Positions 6,453 to 10,724 of a DNA stretch of 10,724 nucleotides are shown here, piece after piece; positions within the stretch are counted from its first letter, which is position 1; each line of letters begins with the position of its first letter. The DNA lies in assembly GCA_001564205.1 (NCBI GenBank), contig LKMY01000040.1, positions 1 through 10,724 on the forward strand, in the 5' to 3' direction. The DNA comes from Nanohaloarchaea archaeon PL-Br10_U2g5. Its GTDB lineage: Archaea > Halobacteriota > Halobacteria > Halobacteriales > Haloferacaceae. The notes under the pieces are model-generated. The model searched no databases and was not told the origin of the DNA. It saw only the letters and a program-made list of their open reading frames with translations. A program made the translations under genes and the position numbers.

Positions 6453-6526
6453 GGGCTTGTGGTCTAGCTGGTCATGACGCGGCCTTTACAAGGCTGAGGT
6501 CGGCGGTTCGAACCCGCCCGAGCCCA
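6453..6526 (+). tRNA. tRNA-Val (anticodon UAC)
   Basis: The gene folds as a full 74-nt cloverleaf. The acceptor GGGCTTG (6453-6459) pairs with CGAGCCC (6519-6525), with one U-G pair. The D arm is GTC/GAC with GG at 6470-6471. The anticodon stem CGGCC/GGCTG encloses TTTACAA, giving anticodon TAC (6487-6489), which reads valine GUA. The variable region is five bases. The T arm is GGCGG-TTCGAAC-CCGCC. The discriminator is A6526. CCA is not encoded, as is usual in haloarchaea. No intron is present. Confidence 0.97.
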
Positions 6527-6529
6527 CTT

Positions 6530-6558
6530 CCTGCGGCGAGCAACTCGCGAGCCGCAGG
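6530..6558. other. 8-bp stem immediately after the tRNA
   Basis: CCTGCGGC (6530-6537) pairs with GCCGCAGG (6551-6558) around a 13-nt loop, starting four bases after the tRNA end. It may help end or process the tRNA transcript, or act as a convergent terminator with the dehydrogenase gene. No T tract follows. Confidence 0.45.
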
Positions 6559-6570
6559 TGTAGAGGGGCG

Positions 6571-6592
6571 TGGTTCGAACCATCTCCTGCGG
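6571..6592. repeat. Degenerate copy of the tRNA T-arm and flank
   Basis: GGTTCGAACC (6572-6581) repeats the T-arm core of tRNA-Val (6505-6514), and TCCTGCGG (6585-6592) repeats the bases just after the tRNA (6529-6536). The order is the same, with the intervening segment 11 bases shorter. The first block also sits in a perfect palindrome, TGGTTCGAACCA (6571-6582). It may be the scar of a tRNA-targeted integration or a local duplication. Confidence 0.35.
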
Positions 6593-6633
6593 TATTCACC
6601 TCTCTTGAATACGTCCGTGCTACGACATCGCTC

Positions 6634-7449
6634 TCACCGCGCCGTCCAGCCGCCGTCGACCGCGAGCGTCTCGCCGGTGACGAAGCTCGCAGCGTCGCTC
6701 GCGAGAAACACGACCGGGCCCGCGATCTCCGTCGGGTCGGCAAACCGGTTGAGCGGCGTCCGGTCGAGAATCGACTGTCGGAGCCGCTCGTTCTCCCGGA
6801 GCGTCTCGGTGAGGTCGGTCGTAACGTACCCGGGAGCGACCGCGTTCACTCGCACGTCGGGTGCCCAGTCCATCGCCGCGCTCTTGGTCAGCCCGACGAG
6901 CCCGTGTTTCGAGGCGACGTACGGGTGCTGTTTCGGTAATCCGACGAGCCCCGCCACGCTAGCGACGTTGACGACGCTTCCGCCGGCTTCTGTCAAGTAC
7001 GGGGCGGCAGCCCGGATCGTCCGAAACGGTCCGCGAAGGTTCACGTCAAGGACGGCGTCCACGGCGTCTCCGTCGATATCGGCGGGGTCGCCGAGCGCGT
7101 CAGCGGGGTTGAATCCGGCGTTGTTGACGAGCACGTCGAGCGACCCGAACGCGTCGACCGTCTCCTCGACCAGCCGTGCTACGTCACCGTCATCGGTCAC
7201 GTCCGCGGTGATTCCCCTCGCCTCGACGCCGTGCTCGCGGGCCGCCTCGGCGACGGCCTCGACCGCCGTCGCGGTCCGCGCCGCGGGGACGACCGTCGCC
7301 CCCGCCGCGGCCATTCCCAGAGCGATGGCTCGCCCGAGCCCGCGGCCACCTCCGGTGACGATGGCGACCTCTCCCGACAGGTCCGGGAGGGCGTCAGCGG
7401 GCCCGAGTTCAGGACCGTCAGCATCGTTCACCCGATCGGTGTCACGCAT
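6634..7449 (-). CDS. Short-chain dehydrogenase/reductase (FabG-like)
   Basis: The protein has 271 residues, a classical SDR plus an N-terminal extension of about 24 residues. The cofactor motif TGGGRGLG lies at about 32-39. The motif NNAG (LVNNAGF) follows, then the catalytic Ser in NVASVAG and the YxxxK pair in HPYVASKHG. The strand after it reads VRVNAVAPGYVTTDL, and the end is FVTGETLAVDGGWTAR. Family members reduce carbonyls or oxidise alcohols with NAD(P)(H) in the cytoplasm. The substrate (3-oxoacyl, sugar or other) cannot be set from sequence. A stop codon just upstream limits the start to ATG 7449 or an internal GTG 7431. The extension is unusually long and could be partly untranslated. 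A possible TATA (TACTAGTAT, 7632-7640) would give a leader of about 160 nt. The gene is convergent with the tRNA. Confidence 0.93.
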   Translation of the reverse strand: MRDTDRVNDADGPELGPADALPDLSGEVAIVTGGGRGLGRAIALGMAAAGATVVPAARTATAVEAVAEAAREHGVEARGITADVTDDGDVARLVEETVDAFGSLDVLVNNAGFNPADALGDPADIDGDAVDAVLDVNLRGPFRTIRAAAPYLTEAGGSVVNVASVAGLVGLPKQHPYVASKHGLVGLTKSAAMDWAPDVRVNAVAPGYVTTDLTETLRENERLRQSILDRTPLNRFADPTEIAGPVVFLASDAASFVTGETLAVDGGWTAR

Positions 7450-7634
7450 CGACGCTCACCCCACGGGGACGCCGACCGCTCGCTGTCGTCTCCGGGAGCC
7501 CGATCGCAGAGACGCCACCGGGCGACCGTCTCGAACCCGTCGCTCGATCCATCCGCCTCGTTCGCCTTGCCACCAGTGCTTCCGTCGGTGTCGTTCGCAC
7601 GGTCCTCTCGCCTCAGTCTCCACTGCTGTAGATA
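7428..7634 (-). pseudogene. Start-less acidic reading frame upstream of the dehydrogenase
   Basis: This 68-codon frame ends at TGA inside the dehydrogenase start region. It reads with haloarchaeal-like composition (REDRANDTDGSTGGKANEAD, later FETVARWRLCDRAPGDD) and good third-position GC. It has no ATG, GTG or TTG except near its end. GTG 7623 in a neighbouring frame opens VETEARGP, and a single-base shift would join it to the acidic frame. It may be a decayed or frameshifted small gene, or chance. No family is recognised. Confidence 0.25.
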
Positions 7635-7659
7635 CTAGTAGTACCGGTCGTGAAACCGG
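7632..7659. promoter_or_regulatory. TATA-like box and hairpin in the dehydrogenase upstream gap
   Basis: ATACTAGTA (7632-7640) is the most AT-rich run near the dehydrogenase and reads TACTAGTAT on the minus strand. Next to it, CCGGT (7644-7648) pairs with ACCGG (7655-7659). The position suits a promoter with an upstream dyad for the minus strand, giving a long leader. This is tentative. Confidence 0.35.
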
Positions 7660-7662
7660 CGC

Positions 7663-7827
7663 TCACCCAATCGATTCGTCGATGGAGGCGGTCGTCGGAC
7701 CGTTGAACGCGTTTCGGACGCCAAAAACGGTGCGGAACTGGCGAGGCAGGCCGCCGTCGAAACACCCGTTCGAATCTTTGAACACGACCCAGATCCCGAT
7801 CCCACTTTTACCCGCCATCCCGTACAT
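7663..7827 (-). CDS. Candidate 54-residue small ORF
   Basis: ATG 7827 opens a frame starting MYGMAGKSGIGIWVVFKDSN and ending TASIDESIG before TGA 7665-7663. Third-position GC is about three quarters, lower than neighbouring genes. No TATA element lies 25-30 nt upstream, and the promoter of the plus-strand gene at 7833 lies inside it. It fills the 383-bp gap but may well be chance. Confidence 0.22.
   Translation of the reverse strand: MYGMAGKSGIGIWVVFKDSNGCFDGGLPRQFRTVFGVRNAFNGPTTASIDESIG
7804..7811 (+). promoter_or_regulatory. TATA box of a leaderless membrane-protein gene
   Basis: ACTTTTAC is centred about 25 nt before ATG 7833, the standard haloarchaeal distance from TATA centre to transcription start. 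This predicts that the mRNA starts at the ATG with no 5' leader. Confidence 0.6.
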
Positions 7828-7832
7828 CAACT

Positions 7833-8192
7833 ATGCTCCTACAGACGGTGTCGCCGGTCGCAGTGCTGGGAACAACCGTCCTCTTGGCGCTGTTCCTCTC
7901 GCTAACCGCACATCTCGCCGCCCGAAACGTCCTCGGCGATGTCGACCCGCGTCGCGCGCTGTATGTCGGTCCACTTCCTGCGGTCATCGGTGTCGTGGGA
8001 GGCGCGTTCTCCGTACCGGAAGCGCTGATCGTTCCCGTCGCGCTCGTCGTCGACGGGATCATGTTCGGGTGGAGCTACGAGCAGCCGCGGCGGATCGTCG
8101 CCGGGATGACGGTGATTCATGCCGTGATCACGACGCTGCTCGGATTGGTGCTGCTCGGAATCCTCGTGTTGTTCGCCGCGAGACCGGGGTAA
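7833..8192 (+). CDS. Four-TM membrane protein, unknown function
   Basis: The protein has 119 residues with four hydrophobic stretches: about 8-30 (PVAVLGTTVLLALFLSLTAH), 43-58 (ALYVGPLPAVIGVVGGAF), 60-78 (VPEALIVPVALVVDGIMFG) and 88-113 (IVAGMTVIHAVITTLLGLVL). The loops are short and carry RNVLGDVDPRR and SYEQPRR. The predicted topology leaves little outside the membrane, so it may be a structural or channel-like subunit. A TATA-like box about 25 nt upstream of ATG 7833 predicts a leaderless mRNA and supports this start. Codon use matches its neighbours. The gene converges on the helicase gene, with 50 bp between their stops. I cannot assign a family. Confidence 0.82.
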   Translation: MLLQTVSPVAVLGTTVLLALFLSLTAHLAARNVLGDVDPRRALYVGPLPAVIGVVGGAFSVPEALIVPVALVVDGIMFGWSYEQPRRIVAGMTVIHAVITTLLGLVLLGILVLFAARPG

Positions 8193-8214
8193 CAGTTTCG
8201 CCGTCAGATACGTC

Positions 8215-8252
8215 GCCTCACGGCTCGAACAGCGACGCTGCCTCACGGCTCG
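8215..8252. repeat. 13-bp direct repeat across the helicase stop codon
   Basis: GCCTCACGGCTCG occurs at 8215-8227 and 8240-8252, a spacing of 25 bp. The second copy contains the helicase TGA (8243-8245). Between the copies lies a short dyad, CAGCG-A-CGCTG (8230-8240). The repeat lies in the gap between two convergent genes and duplicates the end of the helicase gene. Confidence 0.8.
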
Positions 8253-10474
8253 GGCGGCGTGCCGTCGTACGCGTCGTGATCGCCGTAGAAGTTCAGCATC
8301 GCAAATTTCAGCTTTGTCGGGTCGATATCGAGGAGCTCCTCGCGCTCTTCCGGCGGGAACGCGCCGCGAACGGAGTACTTTCCCATGTCGGCCGTGGTGT
8401 ACCGCCGGTCCGCAAGGATCCGGACGCCAAAGTCTTCCGGGCCGCGCACGACTCGGCCGATAGCCTGTCGCGTCTTGCGGATCGTCGGGATTTCGACGGC
8501 GTACGCCCAGCCTGGGTCGCGGGCGCGGTCGCGGTCGGCGAAGGCTCGGTTATACGCCTCTTGGACTGCGTCCATGCGGTCTGAGAGATGTGGATACGGA
8601 ACCCCGACCACGACGACCGTTCGGGCGTCGTCACCGTCGAAGCTCACGCCCTCCGCGAGCGTCCCCCACAGTGAGGTGAAGAGAGTCGCGTGCTCGCTGT
8701 CGACGAACCGTCGGCGCAACGCCTCTTCGTCTTCGCCGGAACCGTCGAGGTAGAGTCGACCGAGGCCGCCGCCCGCGCCACTCGCATCGTCGCCACTGGC
8801 TCTGCCGCTCGTGATGCCGCCGCTGCTCGCACCACCGAGCCGCTCGTAGTACCGCTCTGCTTCGGCGTACGAGGGAAAGAAAGCCAGCGTGTTCCCCGGT
8901 GTAAATCGGATGGCGTCGCGGAGCACTGACGACACCGTCTCCTGCGTCTCCGGATCATTTCGCGCAGAGGCGAACAACGGGGGCGTATCGACCGCGAAGG
9001 TCCGACGATTCGCCTCGGGGTACGCCATCCCGTACGCGAGCGACGCGACATCCTCCAGTCCAAGCACGTCTTTCGTGACGTCGAACGGGCGTAGCGTCGC
9101 GCTCATCAGTACACTGGCGGCGACCTCGTCGAACAGCTGTTCGGTGACGCGACGAGGGATGCAGGTGTACAGCTCCGCGCGACCGTACACGTCGTCGGTG
9201 GTGCCGTCGCGACGCACTGAAACCACCGGATACTGACCGAGCTCCGTCCCCTCGTCCATCCACGTCGAGACGAACCGAGCGACCTGGAGGGTCTGACACT
9301 CCGTGCGGGTCGTCGTCTCACCGTCCCGATACCGACGCTCGTACTCCTCGTCGAGCGCCTGTCCGAGCTGGATCGCGAGTTCGGTCTCGGTGTCGATGCC
9401 GTTTCCTTCGTACTGTCGTAAGAACGCGAGCGTGAGGTCGTCCCGGCGGTCGTCGTTGGCGATCGAGACGTCCTCCCAGCTCTCGTCGACGCCCTCGCGC
9501 GCACCGAACCCGAGCGCGTCGTCGTACGTTTCGACCAAGGCGTTACGGAACGCGCGGACGACGTTGTCGGCCGCTTCCGCACGGGAGTCGTCACTCTCGG
9601 CGAGCTCTTCTACCGCGGCGTCGAGGGTGTTCTCGGTGAGCGTTCGCGTGGCGTGGTCGCGGGCCGCGCCCTCGATGTTGTGCGCCTCGTCGAAGACGGT
9701 GATTATCTCCGAGGGATCGCGGTCGATCCACCGAAAGAACTGCTCGCGGATCTGTGGGTCGAGCAGGTGATGGTAGTTACAGACGACGAGATCGACGCCC
9801 TCCATCCCCTCCTTGAGCAGCTCGTACCCGCACAGCTCGCGCTCGTCGGCGTACTCGTACACGTCTTCCGGAGTGCGGACATTTTCGAAGAGCCAGCCCA
9901 AGAACTCGTCGGTGTCTTCGATGAGATTGTTCCGATAGTGGGCACAGACGTTCGCGGCTTCGTAGTCGTCGACCGCCGACTCCAGCTCGTCGAGCTCCTC
10001 CATGATCGACTCGCGGGCCTCCGCGGCCCCGGCGTCGCCCTCACGGCTCGCAGCGAGGAGTTCTCGCTGGCGGGACTCCAGCTCGCGGACCTCGCTTTCG
10101 GTCTCGACCATCTCGCGGGTGGTATCTCGAAGCGTCTGACACTCCTGGTAGTCGACGTCGATGTGACACATCGACGACTTCCCTTTAAATACGACCGCGC
10201 GGATGGGTGTAGAGCGGGTAATTGCGCGGGCGTCTTCGACGAACTGCCGCATCTGTTGGTGGACGTTGGTCGTGATGACGACCGTTCGATCGTGTTCGCG
10301 CGCGTGCTCGAGCGCCGGCACGAGTGCAGACAGGGTTTTGCCCGTCCCTGGCGCGCCCTCGAACAGCACGTCCTGTCCGCGGCCCAGCGCGTTGGCGATC
10401 CTGTCCATCGCCTCGCGCTGGTTCGGGTACGGCTCTTCGTACGGGAAGAACCGCAGATGCGACGACTCTGACAC
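8243..10474 (-). CDS. Rad3/XPD-like Fe-S DNA helicase (DinG/COG1199 family)
   Basis: The protein has 743 residues from GTG 10474. It unwinds DNA with ATP, probably 5'-3' as in XPD and DinG, in repair or replication. Motifs in order are: Q-like YPNQREAMDRI (about 16-26), Walker A GAPGTGKT (40-47), motif Ia ITTNVHQQMRQF, the Fe-S region, motif II VFDEAHN (DEAH 262-265), VLMSATL, AFFPSYAEAERYYERL, ATLFTSLWGTLAEGVSFDGD, and motif VI QAIGRVVRGPEDFGVRILAD. Likely cluster ligands are Cys103 (KGKSSMC), Cys112, Cys177 (NVCAHY) and Cys215 (ELCGYE). About 60 charged, coiled-coil-like residues separate Cys112 from Cys177. A Gly/Ser/Asp-rich linker lies in the second helicase domain. The frame stays open to 10627, but GTG 10474 is preferred: it gives the expected N-terminus (SESSHLRFFPYEEPYPNQRE) and lies 27 nt from a CTTTTA box. 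Confidence 0.93.
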   Translation of the reverse strand: MSESSHLRFFPYEEPYPNQREAMDRIANALGRGQDVLFEGAPGTGKTLSALVPALEHAREHDRTVVITTNVHQQMRQFVEDARAITRSTPIRAVVFKGKSSMCHIDVDYQECQTLRDTTREMVETESEVRELESRQRELLAASREGDAGAAEARESIMEELDELESAVDDYEAANVCAHYRNNLIEDTDEFLGWLFENVRTPEDVYEYADERELCGYELLKEGMEGVDLVVCNYHHLLDPQIREQFFRWIDRDPSEIITVFDEAHNIEGAARDHATRTLTENTLDAAVEELAESDDSRAEAADNVVRAFRNALVETYDDALGFGAREGVDESWEDVSIANDDRRDDLTLAFLRQYEGNGIDTETELAIQLGQALDEEYERRYRDGETTTRTECQTLQVARFVSTWMDEGTELGQYPVVSVRRDGTTDDVYGRAELYTCIPRRVTEQLFDEVAASVLMSATLRPFDVTKDVLGLEDVASLAYGMAYPEANRRTFAVDTPPLFASARNDPETQETVSSVLRDAIRFTPGNTLAFFPSYAEAERYYERLGGASSGGITSGRASGDDASGAGGGLGRLYLDGSGEDEEALRRRFVDSEHATLFTSLWGTLAEGVSFDGDDARTVVVVGVPYPHLSDRMDAVQEAYNRAFADRDRARDPGWAYAVEIPTIRKTRQAIGRVVRGPEDFGVRILADRRYTTADMGKYSVRGAFPPEEREELLDIDPTKLKFAMLNFYGDHDAYDGTPPEP

Positions 10475-10491
10475 ACGCCGAAGTTCGGCGT
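10475..10491. promoter_or_regulatory. 17-bp perfect palindrome at the helicase start
   Basis: ACGCCGAA-G-TTCGGCGT has two perfect 8-bp arms around one base. On the minus strand it sits directly between a CTTTTA box (10499-10504) and the GTG start (10472-10474). If the box is the promoter, the palindrome overlies the initiation region, as an operator would. If transcription starts further upstream at the TTTATTAG box, it becomes an mRNA hairpin touching the start codon. Confidence 0.55.
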
Positions 10492-10498
10492 CACCGGC

Positions 10499-10538
10499 TA
10501 AAAGGAGTTGGGTGGTGGGGCGGAAGTAGTCTAATAAA
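10499..10538 (-). promoter_or_regulatory. Two candidate TATA boxes for the helicase gene
   Basis: CTTTTA (10499-10504 on the minus strand) is centred 27 nt before GTG 10474 and would give a leaderless mRNA. TTTATTAG (10531-10538) is a better TATA match and would give a leader of about 34 nt. Which one is used decides whether the palindrome acts on DNA or RNA. Confidence 0.5.
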
Positions 10539-10600
10539 GAGAGTACGAGAGTGTTACTCGGCTGAGATAGTTCAGCAAGTATATATCTGTTTGGGAAGCG

Positions 10601-10653
10601 TGCGTCATAAACGCATTTTACCAGCATATATTACCTGTTGTTTGTCGTCAAAC
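10601..10653 (+). promoter_or_regulatory. Promoter of the last gene with flanking dyads
   Basis: CATATATTA (10625-10633) is a strong TATA-like box centred about 32 nt before ATG 10662, predicting a leader of roughly five bases. An inverted repeat TGCGT-CATAA-ACGCA (10601-10615) lies on its upstream side and GTTTG-TCGT-CAAAC (10640-10653) on its downstream side. Another AT run (GTATATATC, about 10579-10587) is further upstream. The arms are short, so regulatory meaning is uncertain. Confidence 0.5.
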
Positions 10654-10661
10654 GAACCGCT

Positions 10662-10724
10662 ATGGCAACCGAAACCGCGACAGCGACGGACGTATCGACG
10701 GACACCGGAAACTGGAAGGCCGGA
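10662..10724 (+). CDS. 5' end of an unidentified gene (partial)
   Basis: ATG 10662 opens a frame that stays open to the window end, 21 codons. It starts with a Thr/Ala/Asp-rich stretch (MATETATATDVSTDTG) and then NWKAG. The AT-rich promoter about 32 nt upstream and the acidic, low-complexity N-terminus are typical of haloarchaeal proteins. It is divergent from the helicase gene. Too little is present to name a family. Confidence 0.7.
   Translation, partial: MATETATATDVSTDTGNWKAG

Noticed and set aside
6605..8584. A 659-codon open frame on the plus strand
   Set aside because: It runs antisense through the dehydrogenase and through the out-of-frame membrane-protein gene and helicase 3' end. 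Its product is Arg/Ser/Pro-rich with no domain. Long antisense frames are normal in GC-rich DNA.
10475..10627. N-terminal extension of the helicase to ATG 10627
   Set aside because: The extra 51 residues cross two TATA-like boxes and the palindrome, lack acidic bias, and precede the standard N-terminus that begins at GTG 10474.
10577..10633. AT-rich TATATAT runs as a replication origin
   Set aside because: The stretch is short, there is no cdc6/orc gene in view, and no long G-rich inverted origin boxes are present; ordinary promoters explain it.

Overview
The window looks like a piece of a haloarchaeal chromosome (Halobacteria, possibly Halorubrum-like; the genus is a guess). It is very GC-rich with strong GC preference at third codon positions. 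The proteins are acidic and rich in Asp/Glu/Thr/Val. The families are haloarchaeal in flavour: a SHOCT membrane protein, a secreted COG1361-type protein paired with an RND exporter, and a Rad3/XPD-like Fe-S helicase. Short AT-rich TATA-like boxes lie about 25-33 nt upstream of several start codons, as expected for archaeal promoters and leaderless mRNAs.

Layout. Positions 1-29 hold the last codons of a probable plus-strand gene. A minus-strand group follows: a SHOCT-tail membrane protein (62-481), a membrane-anchored DUF192 protein (605-1081) and a TetR-family regulator (1116-1748). The stop region of the DUF192 gene is present three times in tandem. A divergent control region (1749-1990) contains a dyad centred on a shared TATA-like core. 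To its right is a two-gene plus-strand operon: a secreted, C-terminally anchored multi-repeat protein (1991-3616) followed without spacing by a 12-TM RND/MMPL exporter (3617-6094). A two-TM mini-protein (6165-6389) and tRNA-Val(UAC) (6453-6526) come next. Downstream are a short-chain dehydrogenase on the minus strand (6634-7449), a 383-bp gap with ambiguous small open frames, a leaderless four-TM protein (7833-8192), a large Rad3/XPD-like helicase on the minus strand (8243-10474), a divergent AT-rich intergenic region, and the first 21 codons of a plus-strand gene (10662 to the window end).

How the genes may work together. The regulator, repeat protein and exporter form the most coherent unit. 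The TetR protein probably binds the dyad, controls itself and the divergent operon, and releases it on binding a ligand. The repeat protein would be the extracellular partner of the exporter. The exporter is asymmetric: the first half has the expected Asp in its TM4 motif (D304), whereas the second half has Ala (A723).

A recurrent feature is the short leader ORF. In three places a predicted transcript start falls on or near an ATG/GTG that opens a small ORF (9, 16 or 43 codons), and that ORF ends on or just before the next start codon. This suggests leaderless initiation followed by termination-reinitiation. No CRISPR array, insertion sequence or complete defence system is visible. The novelty here lies in regulatory architecture and uncharacterised membrane proteins rather than in an obvious new multi-gene system.
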